Shown here in pieces: positions 1 to 7,441 of a DNA stretch of 19,009 nucleotides (the first letter of the stretch is position 1; every line of letters begins with the position of its first letter). A program made the position numbers and the translations under genes. Origin of the DNA: JBEIFW01 sp040382215 (lineage in GTDB: Bacteria; Actinomycetota; Acidimicrobiia; Acidimicrobiales; Ilumatobacteraceae); NCBI GenBank assembly GCA_040382215.1, contig JBEIFW010000055.1, positions 1 to 19,009 of the forward strand. The letters run 5' to 3'. The notes beneath the pieces were generated by a model, which was given only the letters and a program-made list of their open reading frames with translations, was not told where the DNA came from and did not search any database.

Positions 1-129
1 ACTGGGTGTCGATGGGTTCGCGGCGGGCAGCCGCCTGACCCTAGCGCGCCTTAATGCACCGTTCCCGTATCACGGCTGGCCGATCCGCTGGGCGGCGTTA
101 TCCGTCTCTACGACTCGGCGACCCAACAG
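1..129. other. Left edge, upstream of cysS
   Basis: No recognisable gene lies wholly in these bases. The cysS frame is closed by TAA at 52-54 and open afterwards; codons from about 97 look like the missing CysRS N-terminus. Frame 2 is open from the left edge through this stretch and could hold the end of an upstream gene, but I recognise nothing in it. No clear Shine-Dalgarno or promoter is visible. Confidence 0.4.
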
Positions 130-1452
130 GTGCGGGAGCTCGCACTGCGCGAGCCGGGTGCCGTGAGCATCTACCTGTGCGGGCCCACGGTCTACGGCCC
201 GCCGCACCTCGGCCACGGCCGGGCGACGCTCGTCTACGACGTGTTGCGTCGCTACCTGCGCTGGCAGGGCCTCGAGGTGCGTCTCGTGTCGAACATCACC
301 GACATCGACGACAAGATCATCGACCGGGCCCAGCGTGAAGGGCGCGACTCGGTCGACATCGCCCGTCGGTGCGAAGACGTGTGGTGGACCGCGATGGGTC
401 GGCTTGGCGTGGAGCGCCCGACCGACGTCCCCCACGCCACCGACTACGTCGCCCAGATGGTCGACATGATCGCCCGGCTCGTCGAGCTCGACCGGGCCTA
501 TGCCACCGCCGACGGTGTGTACCTGGCGGTCGAGTCGGTCGACGACTACGGGCTGCTCGCCCATCAGCGCCTCGAGGATCTGCTGGCCGGCGGTGGGGAG
601 CGGGAGGTGTTCGGGGCCGAGGCCAAGCGTCACCCGGCCGATTTCGCGCTGTGGAAGCTGTCCAAGCCCGGTGAGCCGTCGTGGCCGTCGCCGTGGGGTG
701 CGGGCCGGCCGGGCTGGCATTCCGAGTGCGTGGTGATGTCGCTCGAACTGCTCGGCGAGGGCTTCGACCTGCACTGCGGCGGTATGGACCTGCGCTTCCC
801 GCACCACGAGAACGAACGGGCGCAGGCGGTTGCGCTCGGCAAGCGGTTCGCGAACCATTGGATGCACAACGGCTTCGTGGTCGACGCCGAGGGCGAGAAG
901 ATGTCGAAGTCGCTCGGGAACGTGGCGAACCTCCTGGATCTCACCGAGGTGTACGACCCTCGGGCGTACCGGATGGTGCTGCTGCAGTCGCACTACCGGT
1001 CCCCGGTCGGGGTGAGCGGCGAGGTGCTCGAGGCATCCGTGAAGGCGCTCGGCCGGCTCGACGGCCTGGCCCGCCGCCATCCGGCTGACGGCGCCACGCC
1101 CGACGTCGAGGTGCTCGCTGCATTCGCAGCCCGGATGGACGAGGACCTCGACACCCCGGGTGCCATGGCGGTCGTGTTCGACGCCGTCACCCGGGCCAAC
1201 GCGGCCCTCGACGCGGGGGACACGGCCGGCGCAGCGGCGCTCGCCGCCGCAGTGCGGGTGGCCTGCGACGCCGTCGGCCTGCGGCTCAAGGCGGCCGACG
1301 AGGTCCCCGAGGACGTGGCGGCGCGGGCGGCCGCCCTCCACGCTGCGCGCGCCGCGAAGGACTGCGCCGCCCCCGACGAGCTGCGCGCCGCGCTGCAGGC
1401 CGACGGTTGGGTGGTGGAGACCACCCGGGAGGGCACCAAGGTCCGCCGGTAG
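130..1452 (+). CDS. cysS: Cysteine--tRNA ligase (class I)
   Basis: Charges tRNA-Cys with cysteine in the cytoplasm. Counting from the GTG at 130, the HIGH-type motif is HLGHG (residues 26-30) just after the CGPTVY motif with Cys17. A GWHSEC segment and FPHHENE follow, supplying the other usual zinc ligands. KMSKS lies at 257-261. The first zinc cysteine so close to the HIGH motif, and the length of about 440 residues, fit CysRS better than the related mycothiol ligase MshC, which differs in these motifs. The start is doubtful: the in-frame codons from about 97 still encode family-like sequence (VIRLYDSATQQ), but there is no ATG, GTG or TTG between the in-frame TAA at 52-54 and GTG 130. The true N-terminus may therefore use a rare start such as CTG 88 or ATC 100. 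An SDR gene follows 69 nt downstream. Function is certain; the start is not. Confidence 0.95.
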   Translation: MRELALREPGAVSIYLCGPTVYGPPHLGHGRATLVYDVLRRYLRWQGLEVRLVSNITDIDDKIIDRAQREGRDSVDIARRCEDVWWTAMGRLGVERPTDVPHATDYVAQMVDMIARLVELDRAYATADGVYLAVESVDDYGLLAHQRLEDLLAGGGEREVFGAEAKRHPADFALWKLSKPGEPSWPSPWGAGRPGWHSECVVMSLELLGEGFDLHCGGMDLRFPHHENERAQAVALGKRFANHWMHNGFVVDAEGEKMSKSLGNVANLLDLTEVYDPRAYRMVLLQSHYRSPVGVSGEVLEASVKALGRLDGLARRHPADGATPDVEVLAAFAARMDEDLDTPGAMAVVFDAVTRANAALDAGDTAGAAALAAAVRVACDAVGLRLKAADEVPEDVAARAAALHAARAAKDCAAPDELRAALQADGWVVETTREGTKVRR

Positions 1453-1506
1453 GCGCGTTCGCCCGTGCCGGGCCAGCATGCAGGTGCCGGCGCAGGGCGC
1501 ACCGGC

Positions 1507-1515
1507 GAGGAGGGG
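1507..1515 (+). promoter_or_regulatory. Ribosome binding site deciding the SDR start
   Basis: A purine run GAGGAGGGG lies 6 nt before ATG 1522. It argues for that start over the in-frame ATG-type start at 1465, whose extra 19 residues do not resemble an SDR N-terminus. Confidence 0.75.
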
Positions 1516-1521
1516 ATCGCG

Positions 1522-2406
1522 ATGAGCGGACGGCTCGACGGCAAGGTCGCCGTCATCACCGGTGGGGCGAGCGGCATGGGTCTCGGGACCGTCGAACGGT
1601 TCCTGGCCGAAGGCGCCTGCGTGGTCGTCGCCGATCTCAACACCGCCAAGGGCGACGAGTTGCTCGTTGCGTGCCGTGCTCGCGGCGAGCAGGACCGGGT
1701 GCGGTTCTCCCGCACCGACGTCGCCGTGGAGGACGACGTCGCCGCGCTCGTGAGCCTGGCCCTCGAGGCCTTCGGCCGGCTCGACGTGATGTTCAACAAC
1801 GCCGGCATCGGAGGGGCGTTCGGCGCGATCACCGAGATCGACGTCGACGCGTGGGACGAGACGTTCGCCGTCGACGTCCGTTCGGTGTTCCTCGGCATCA
1901 AGCACGCCGCCAAGGTGATGATCGAGGCCGGCCAGGGTGGATCGATCATCAACACCGCGTCGATCGCAGGGATCAACGCCGGGGGTGGTGCCACGCCGTA
2001 CTCGGCGGCCAAAGCGGCGGTGTCCCGGCTGTCGCAGGCCGCGGCGCTCGAGCTCGCCCCGTTCCGGATACGCGTGAACGCCATTTGCCCCGGCGTGATC
2101 TACACCCCGTTGATGCACATGGGCGACGAGGCCCGGGCCGACGACTGGCGCGCCGAGTTGCAGCCGTGGCCCGACCGCGGCCTGCCCGAGCACATCGCCG
2201 GGGCGGCGCTGTGGCTGGCCGGCGACGACTCGGTATTCGTGACCGGTCAGGACATCGTGGTCGACGGCGGGCTGCTCGCCGCCGGTCCGCGCATCACGCA
2301 GTACAGCCACATGTTCAAGGGGCTCAACGAGAAGCTGGCCGGCATGGCCTATGGCACCACCGGCCGAGCGCCGCGGTACCGGCGCCTCCGCCAGGAGTCT
2401 CAGTAG
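1522..2406 (+). CDS. Short-chain dehydrogenase/reductase, classical SDR type
   Basis: NAD(P)-dependent oxidoreductase with a Rossmann fold, about 294 residues; the substrate cannot be read from sequence. The cofactor motif TGGASGMG is at residues 13-20 and is followed by an acidic residue after the second strand (ADLN), which favours NAD over NADP. NNAG is at 92-95. The catalytic Ser147, Tyr160 and Lys164 are present (Tyr-x-x-x-Lys in PYSAAK). Oddly, the position that is usually the tetrad asparagine is Asp118 (codon GAC at 1873-1875). About 35 residues follow the usual C-terminal VDGG strand, a longer tail than most classical SDRs. A strong ribosome site supports ATG 1522. It lies 69 nt after cysS and 13 nt before the acyltransferase on the same strand, so co-transcription with the latter is likely, though no shared pathway is evident. 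Confidence 0.9.
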   Translation: MSGRLDGKVAVITGGASGMGLGTVERFLAEGACVVVADLNTAKGDELLVACRARGEQDRVRFSRTDVAVEDDVAALVSLALEAFGRLDVMFNNAGIGGAFGAITEIDVDAWDETFAVDVRSVFLGIKHAAKVMIEAGQGGSIINTASIAGINAGGGATPYSAAKAAVSRLSQAAALELAPFRIRVNAICPGVIYTPLMHMGDEARADDWRAELQPWPDRGLPEHIAGAALWLAGDDSVFVTGQDIVVDGGLLAAGPRITQYSHMFKGLNEKLAGMAYGTTGRAPRYRRLRQESQ

Positions 2407-2419
2407 CGTTGGGGGTGCC

Positions 2420-4432
2420 ATGAGCACCGAGCCCGCCGCGCGTCTGCCGCACCAGCCGGCGCTCGACGGGCTGCGGGCCGTGTCGGTACTCGTCGTCATC
2501 GCGTACCACCTCGGGTGGGGATGGTTCGGCGGCGGGTACCTCGGTGTCGAGGTGTTCTTCGTGGTCAGCGGGTTCTTGATCACCGCGCTGCTGCTCGACG
2601 AGCGGGAGGCGACCGGGACGATCTCGTTGCGGCAGTTCTGGATTCGGCGCGCCCGGCGCCTCCTGCCGGCCCTCGGGGTCATGCTCGTGGCCGTGAGCGC
2701 CTACGCGGCCTGGCGGGTGCCCGACGCGCTCGCGCGCCTGCGTGGCGATCTCGTCGCGTCGGTCGCCTACGTCTCCAACTGGTGGCAGGTGTGGACCGGG
2801 CAGGGGTACTTCGATCAGCTCGGCCGGCCGCCGCTGTTGCGACACCTGTGGTCGTTGGCGGTGGAGGAGCAGTGGTACCTGCTGTTCCCGCTGGCCTTCG
2901 TGGCCCTGCTGCGCCGCACCGACGATTCGCCGCAGCGGGCCGGCCTGGTGTTGGCCGGGCTGGCGGCGGTGTTCGCGCTCTGGTTCGTGGTCGTCGCCGA
3001 CCCGACCGGCGATGCCACCCGGGCCTACGTGGGCACCGACACCCGGGCGGCGGGGCTGCTGATCGGCGCGGCGGCCGCGTGCTGGTGGCGCCCGTGGCGA
3101 CACCCGGCGGCGGGGCGCCGGTCCCTGCCGCTGCTCGACACCGTCGGGTTCGGCGCGCTCGTGCTGCTGGCGATCGCTGTCGTGGGGTTCGACACCTACG
3201 GGTTCTTCCTGCCGCTCGAGTCGCTCGGTCCGGTGCTGTACCGGGGCGGACTGGCGACGGTGTCGTTCGTGTCGCTCGTGGCCATCGCCGCCGCCGTCCA
3301 CCCCGGGGCTCGCCGGTTCCGCGCCGTGCTGTCGACCCCGGTGCTCGAGTGGGTGGGGCGCCGGTCCTACGGGCTGTACCTGTGGCACTGGCCGGTGATC
3401 GTGGTGTTCACCGAGGCCGACACGGGGATGTCGGGCTGGCAGTTGCTGGCGTTCCGGTTGGCGGTCACCGTGCTGGCGACCGAACTGACCCATGCCTACG
3501 TCGAGACGCCGATCCGCCAGGGTCGGTGGGCCCGCCGCCCGACCCTGGCCGTCGGACTGGCCGTCGCGCTCGTCGTCCCCGTCGTCGGCTACCGACTCGC
3601 CGGTGCCGAGGAGGTGGATCTGGCCACGGGGCCGGGGGTGGCGACGACGGCGCTCCCGACGACCGTACCGACGACCCCGCCGACGGCCGACCTGGCCAGC
3701 TCGGCCGACCCGGCCAGCTCGGCCGACCCGGCGTCGGGGGCCGCGCCGAGCGGCGTACCGGGGCGGCGCACGGTGGCCGTGGTGGGTGACTCGCAGGCGA
3801 TGACGTTGGTGCGCAACGCCCCGGCGACGGCCACGGCGGCGTTCGGGCTCGTCGACGGTTCGATCGAAGGGTGCGGGCTGTTCCCGGGTGGCTCGATGCG
3901 CTCGAGTGCCGGGTTCCGACGTTTCTTCGACCCGTGCAAGGACGCACCGCAGCGATGGGCACGCTCGGTGACCTCGTCGAAGGCCGACGCTGCGCTCGTG
4001 CTGATCGGGGCGTGGGACGTGTTCGACCTCGACCGCAACGGCACGGTGCTGCGGTTCGGCACGCCCGAGCATGACGCCGTGCTCCTTTCGACGCTACGGG
4101 CCGGTATCGAAGCCGTCGCGGCCGCGGGCGCGACCACGGTGTTGCTCGAGGTGCCCTGCTACCGGCCGATCGCCGTGGGTGGGTTGCCGCTGCTGCCCGA
4201 GCGGGGCGACGACGCGCGCGTTCGGCATCTCAACGGCGTCCTGCGGCGCGTGGCGGCCGAGGAGCCCCAGCGGGCCCGGTTCGTCACCGGCCCGCCCGAA
4301 TGGTGCGCCGACGACCAGGTCGCACGCGGCCTGTCCTATCGGTGGGACGGTGTGCACTACCTGGCGCCGGGCGCGCAGTTGGTGTTCGGGGCGATCACCC
4401 CGGGGCTGCAGGCGGTGCCGCCGCGAGCGTGA
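2420..4432 (+). CDS. Membrane O-acyltransferase (acyltransferase 3 family) with C-terminal SGNH domain
   Basis: A 670-residue protein of the OafA/OatA-like type that moves acyl groups, usually acetyl, across the membrane onto cell-surface glycans. The N-terminal half holds about ten hydrophobic segments. Family motifs include DGLRA (16-20), the catalytic His30 in AYHLG, the FFVVSGFLIT stretch near 45-54, and a SLAVEEQWYLLFPL segment. A low-complexity linker follows (near 425-445, Ser/Ala/Asp repeats). The extracytoplasmic SGNH domain has GDSQ with probable nucleophile Ser458 and the DGVH motif with Asp643 and His646. The usual GxND block reads GAWD, so that part is atypical. ATG 2420 was chosen because the alternative in-frame ATG 2351 overlaps the SDR and adds no family-like sequence. 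The 3' end overlaps the convergent FMN reductase by 38 nt. The natural acceptor, whether polysaccharide, peptidoglycan or lipid, is unknown. Confidence 0.92.
   Translation: MSTEPAARLPHQPALDGLRAVSVLVVIAYHLGWGWFGGGYLGVEVFFVVSGFLITALLLDEREATGTISLRQFWIRRARRLLPALGVMLVAVSAYAAWRVPDALARLRGDLVASVAYVSNWWQVWTGQGYFDQLGRPPLLRHLWSLAVEEQWYLLFPLAFVALLRRTDDSPQRAGLVLAGLAAVFALWFVVVADPTGDATRAYVGTDTRAAGLLIGAAAACWWRPWRHPAAGRRSLPLLDTVGFGALVLLAIAVVGFDTYGFFLPLESLGPVLYRGGLATVSFVSLVAIAAAVHPGARRFRAVLSTPVLEWVGRRSYGLYLWHWPVIVVFTEADTGMSGWQLLAFRLAVTVLATELTHAYVETPIRQGRWARRPTLAVGLAVALVVPVVGYRLAGAEEVDLATGPGVATTALPTTVPTTPPTADLASSADPASSADPASGAAPSGVPGRRTVAVVGDSQAMTLVRNAPATATAAFGLVDGSIEGCGLFPGGSMRSSAGFRRFFDPCKDAPQRWARSVTSSKADAALVLIGAWDVFDLDRNGTVLRFGTPEHDAVLLSTLRAGIEAVAAAGATTVLLEVPCYRPIAVGGLPLLPERGDDARVRHLNGVLRRVAAEEPQRARFVTGPPEWCADDQVARGLSYRWDGVHYLAPGAQLVFGAITPGLQAVPPRA
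3690..3740 (+). repeat. Short tandem repeat in acyltransferase linker
   Basis: About two and a half copies of an 18-nt unit with core CCAGCTCGGCCGACCCGG encode the Ser-Ser-Ala-Asp-Pro-Ala linker between the membrane and SGNH domains. It is probably a flexible spacer that varies in length by slippage. Confidence 0.7.
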
Positions 4433-4952
4433 CGAGTTCGGCGACGACGTCGGCGAGCGACGCATCGAGTTCTGCGGGCAGGACGACGGGCTCGGCGGTG
4501 AACACCTGGCGGGCCGAGGGCACGGCGAGCCGAGCTTCGGTCAGGCGGGCGCCGCAGATCAGCAGCACGAACCTTGCCTGCTCGACGGCACCCGATGCGC
4601 CGCTCTTGCCGGTCGAGGTGCCGATGACCGCAGCGGCAGTCCCCTTCAGCGGTGAGTTGCCGAACGGCCGTGACCCCCAGTCGAGGGCGTTCTTCAACGC
4701 ACTGGGCAGGCCGGTGTTGTACTCGGGGGCGGCGACGAGCACGGCGTCCGCGGCGGCGCAGCGGGCCCGGAACGCCTCGACGAGCGGGTGGCCGCCGGCG
4801 TCGTCGAGGTCCTGGTCGTAGTGGGGTAGGTCGCGCAGGCCGTCTTCCCAGGTGACGGTGACCTCGGCGGGCAGATGACCGAGCGCAGCCCGCAGCAGGG
4901 CGGCGTTGAAGGACCCGGCGCGCAGGCTGCCGGCGATGGCGAGAACGTGCAC
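4395..4952 (-). CDS. NAD(P)H-dependent FMN reductase / NADPH:quinone reductase-like flavoprotein
   Basis: A 185-residue flavodoxin-like oxidoreductase that binds FMN and uses NAD(P)H to reduce flavin, quinones or similar acceptors in the cytoplasm. The N-terminal strand and phosphate loop are visible (AIAGSLRAGSFNAALL, residues 5-20). The second hallmark, APEYNTGLPSALKNALDW, lies at 75-92. The length is normal for the SsuE/ChrR/AzoR-like NADPH-dependent FMN reductase family. The GTG at 4952 is the only start placing the first beta strand directly at the N-terminus; an ATG a few bases upstream is out of frame. It is divergent from the acyl-CoA dehydrogenase, with 81 nt between starts, and its last 38 nt overlap the convergent acyltransferase. 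The physiological substrate is not deducible. Confidence 0.9.
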   Translation of the reverse strand: MHVLAIAGSLRAGSFNAALLRAALGHLPAEVTVTWEDGLRDLPHYDQDLDDAGGHPLVEAFRARCAAADAVLVAAPEYNTGLPSALKNALDWGSRPFGNSPLKGTAAAVIGTSTGKSGASGAVEQARFVLLICGARLTEARLAVPSARQVFTAEPVVLPAELDASLADVVAELVTLAAAPPAAPG

Positions 4953-4967
4953 CGGTGCATGCTGCCG

Positions 4968-4998
4968 TTGACCACCCGAGGTTACCCAGTGGTAACTT
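4968..4998 (+). promoter_or_regulatory. Candidate promoter with operator-like palindrome
   Basis: In the 81-nt divergent gap, a -35-like TTGACC (4968-4973) is followed by a -10-like TAACTT (4993-4998) after a long 19-nt spacer. An inverted repeat GTTACC-CAGT-GGTAAC (4981-4996) overlaps the -10 region. Such dyads are typical sites for TetR-type repressors of acyl-CoA dehydrogenase genes. No regulator gene lies nearby, so the link is inference. Confidence 0.4.
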
Positions 4999-5033
4999 TT
5001 GGCCCGCCGGTCGCCTGTCTCGGGAGGAACCTC

Positions 5034-6248
5034 ATGGCCGAGTTTTCGCTGCAGTTCTCCGAAGACGTCCAGCAGGTGCAGAAGTGGGTCCACGACTTCG
5101 CCGAGGCCGTCGTGCGGCCCGCCGCTCATGAGTGGGACGAACGCGAGGAGTTCCCGTGGCCGGTCGTGCAGGAAGCGGCCAAGGTCGGGCTCTACTCGTT
5201 CGACTTCATCGCACAGAGCTTCACCGAACCGTCCGGGTTGATGCTGCCGGTGGCCGCCGAGGAGCTGTTCTGGGGCGACGCCGGCATCGGCCTTGCGATC
5301 TTCGGCACGGGTCTGGCCGCCGCGGGGATCGCCGGGAACGGCACGCCCGAGCAGCTCATGGAGTGGGTGCCGCAGTGCTTCGGCACGGCCGACGACGTGA
5401 AGCTCGGCGCGTTCTGCGTGAGCGAACCCGACGCCGGCAGCGACGTGTCGTCGCTGCGGACCCGGGCGGTGTACGACGCAGCGACCGACGAGTGGGTGCT
5501 CAACGGGACCAAGGCGTGGATCACCAACGGCGGCATCGCCGACGTGCACGTGGTGGTGGCCACGGTCGATCCGTCGCTCAAGTCGCGCGGCCAGGCAACG
5601 TTCGTGATCCCCAAGGGCACCAAGGGCCTCTCGCAGGGGCAAAAGTACGCGAAGCACGGCATCCGGGCCTCCCACACCGCCGAGGTCGTGCTCGACGAGG
5701 TGCGGATCCCGGGCCGGATGCTGTTGGGCGGCAAGGACAAGCTCGACGCCAAGCTGGCCCGGGCCCGCGAGGCCGGGGTCACCGGTGCCAAGCAGCCGGC
5801 GATGGCCACCTTCGAGGCCACCCGGCCGACGGTCGGCGCGCAGGCGATCGGCATCGCCCGGGCCGCCTACGAGTACGCGCTCGAGTACGCAAAGGAGCGC
5901 AAGGCGTTCGGCAAGCCGATCGCCATGCACCAGGGCATCGCGTTCAAGCTGGCCGACATGGCCACCGAGGTCGACGCGGCCCGGCTGCTGGTGCACCGCG
6001 CCGCTTGGCAGGCCCGCAATGGTGGCCTGCATCGGGGCGAGGGCTCGATGTCCAAGCTGAAGGCCGGCGAGGTCGCGGTGTGGGTGACCGAGCAGGCCAT
6101 CCAGATCCTCGGCGGCTACGGCTACACCCGGGAGTACCCCGTCGAGCGCTGGCACCGGGACGCCAAGATCTACACGATCTTCGAGGGCACCTCCGAGATC
6201 CAGCGTCTCGTGATCGCTCGGGCGATCTCGGGTCTGCGGGTGGAGTGA
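5034..6248 (+). CDS. Acyl-CoA dehydrogenase (FAD-dependent)
   Basis: Oxidises acyl-CoA to trans-2-enoyl-CoA and passes electrons to an electron-transfer flavoprotein; a step of fatty acid or branched amino-acid degradation. 404 residues, normal for the family. The first family signature is at about 127-137 (FCVSEPDAGSD). The second, C-terminal, signature runs from QILGGYGYTREYPVERW into KIYTIFEGTSEIQR, with the probable catalytic base Glu384, in the position used by short- and medium-chain enzymes. ATG 5034 is preceded by GGGAGGA (5022-5028) with 5-nt spacing; longer in-frame starts would run through the promoter palindrome. The gene stands alone on its strand, is divergent from the FMN reductase and converges on the cupin gene 43 nt downstream. 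Chain-length preference is unknown. Confidence 0.94.
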   Translation: MAEFSLQFSEDVQQVQKWVHDFAEAVVRPAAHEWDEREEFPWPVVQEAAKVGLYSFDFIAQSFTEPSGLMLPVAAEELFWGDAGIGLAIFGTGLAAAGIAGNGTPEQLMEWVPQCFGTADDVKLGAFCVSEPDAGSDVSSLRTRAVYDAATDEWVLNGTKAWITNGGIADVHVVVATVDPSLKSRGQATFVIPKGTKGLSQGQKYAKHGIRASHTAEVVLDEVRIPGRMLLGGKDKLDAKLARAREAGVTGAKQPAMATFEATRPTVGAQAIGIARAAYEYALEYAKERKAFGKPIAMHQGIAFKLADMATEVDAARLLVHRAAWQARNGGLHRGEGSMSKLKAGEVAVWVTEQAIQILGGYGYTREYPVERWHRDAKIYTIFEGTSEIQRLVIARAISGLRVE

Positions 6249-6249
6249 A

Positions 6250-6290
6250 CGGCGACCGTCGCCGACACCCGAGGCGCGCTGCGGTCGCCG
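6250..6290. terminator. Hairpin filling the convergent gap (possible bidirectional terminator)
   Basis: CGGCGACCG at 6250-6258 and its exact reverse complement CGGTCGCCG at 6282-6290 form a 9-bp stem with a 23-nt loop. The pair spans almost all of the 43-nt gap between two convergent genes. There is no T-tract, as is common in GC-rich actinobacteria. The structure is seen; the terminator role is inferred. Confidence 0.45.
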
Positions 6291-6291
6291 G

Positions 6292-6690
6292 TCATTCGTC
6301 GGCGGTCGTCGGCGCCGCGGCGGTGAGGTCGCGCAGGATCCCCTGCGGGTCGGCCGTGCCGTCGGCCTCCGGCGGGTAGACGCTGAGCAGGCGGGCGTAC
6401 CCGGGCGCGGCGTAGAAGCCACGGGAGCCCGCCGGCACCCGCACGAGCGCACCGGCACCGGCGACGACGGTGACCCCGTCGGCGGTGACGTGCAGTTCGC
6501 CGTCGAGGACGTAGACGCACTCGTCGTGCGGGTGCTCGTCGGACCACTCCTGGGCCCGGAGTTCCCACTCGAACACGGCGGGGGCCCGCCCGTCGGGGGC
6601 GCGCACGACCCGGCCGACCGCCCGTCCGGGGCGGGGCTGCATCGGGGCCGGCGCGAACAGCTCGGGGCCCGACCCGGCGCCGTCACCCAC
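6292..6690 (-). CDS. Small cupin-fold protein
   Basis: A 132-residue single-domain cupin. The first cupin motif is clear: His53 and His55 in EHPHDE, then Glu57 and Gly64. In the second motif (VPAGSRGF, 85-92) the position usually holding the fourth metal-binding histidine is Gly91, so metal binding may be incomplete or absent. The GTG start overlaps the stop of the upstream thioesterase by 8 nt, so the two are probably translationally coupled and act together. Cupins include dioxygenases, isomerases and sugar- or ligand-binding proteins; no specific reaction can be assigned. Confidence 0.8.
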   Translation of the reverse strand: MGDGAGSGPELFAPAPMQPRPGRAVGRVVRAPDGRAPAVFEWELRAQEWSDEHPHDECVYVLDGELHVTADGVTVVAGAGALVRVPAGSRGFYAAPGYARLLSVYPPEADGTADPQGILRDLTAAAPTTADE

Positions 6691-7348
6691 CGCTCTGGTC
6701 CTTCCAGGCGATGAACAACCCGTCGGCGTCGGCGAACAGCCCGTCGATCCCGTGGCCCTCGGCGCAGATGGTGATCTTGCGGCCCTCGACGGCCTGCCGC
6801 CGCGCCCGGATCGTGATCGTCGAGCCCACCGGGGCCGGGGCCCGCAGGTTGAGCGTGAGCCGCGCGGTGAAGGCCCGGGTGCCCATGGCCCGGTTGACGG
6901 CGCTCATCACCTCGTCGAACAGCAAGGCCACGATCCCGCCGTGCACCCGCTCGGGTGGGCCCTGGAACATGCCGTCGACGACGGTGGTGCACTCGACCGA
7001 GGTCTCGGTGTCGCGCACCAGCCGGAACCCGACGCTCGCAGGGTGCAGGCGGCCGCCGCCGGCGCCGAGCGGATCGAACTCGAGCTCCTCGCCGACCGGG
7101 GTGGCGGCCGGTGCGACCGAGCCCGGGGCGATGCCGAGTGCCGGGCCCATCAGCAGTTCCTTCGAGCGGGGCGGCCCGGGTTCGAGGCGGGCGGCGAGTT
7201 CGTCGGCCGCAGTCGCCAGGGCGCGCAGCTCGTGGTCGTCGGCGACGTGCCCGGCGAAGGCCCGGTTCAGCCGCCGAAGCGCCGCCGCGGCCTGCGCCAT
7301 GGCGGCCCAGTCGTCGTGTGCTTCGTCGTGTTGGCGATCGATCGGCAC
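6683..7348 (-). CDS. PaaI-type hotdog-fold thioesterase
   Basis: A 221-residue protein predicted to hydrolyse acyl-CoA thioesters. The hotdog core is in the C-terminal half: HGGIVALLFDEVM at 136-148 is the classic PaaI/THEM4-like active-site helix, with the strand of the fold continuing in ARLTLNLRAPAPVGS. The N-terminal 90 residues are helical and charged (LRRLNRAF region), an extension longer than in minimal PaaI proteins of about 140 residues. The start is GTG 7348 with a GAGGGGG ribosome site upstream. It is first in a two-gene unit with the cupin (8-nt overlap). Acyl-CoA metabolism fits the nearby dehydrogenase, which is on the opposite strand. Substrate unknown. Confidence 0.88.
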   Translation of the reverse strand: MPIDRQHDEAHDDWAAMAQAAAALRRLNRAFAGHVADDHELRALATAADELAARLEPGPPRSKELLMGPALGIAPGSVAPAATPVGEELEFDPLGAGGGRLHPASVGFRLVRDTETSVECTTVVDGMFQGPPERVHGGIVALLFDEVMSAVNRAMGTRAFTARLTLNLRAPAPVGSTITIRARRQAVEGRKITICAEGHGIDGLFADADGLFIAWKDQSGG

Positions 7349-7385
7349 CCGGGTCCCCCTCGCTGCGCATCATGCCAGCGGGCGG

Positions 7386-7397
7386 CCGGTTGACCGG
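7386..7397. other. Short inverted repeat in the 93-nt gap upstream of the thioesterase
   Basis: The gap 7349-7441 lies between the end of the 430-residue protein gene and the thioesterase start. It contains CCGGT-TG-ACCGG and a neighbouring direct copy of CGGTTG. It could be a small operator or chance in GC-rich DNA; no clear promoter was found. Confidence 0.25.
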
Positions 7398-7441
7398 TTG
7401 TCTACGAGCGGTCGCACGCCCCTGACCCGAAGAGCACGTCC

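Noticed and set aside
2351..2419. Upstream ATG for the acyltransferase
   Set aside because: Would overlap the SDR by 56 nt and adds no family-like residues; ATG 2420 follows a G-rich ribosome site.
70..2682. 870-codon open frame on the minus strand opposite cysS, the SDR and the acyltransferase start
   Set aside because: Arg/His/Gly-rich shadow of real plus-strand genes in very GC-rich DNA; no family-like sequence and it crosses several gene boundaries.
2324..4072. 582-codon minus frame opposite the acyltransferase
   Set aside because: Composition-driven shadow, rich in Arg, Pro, Gly and His, no domain.
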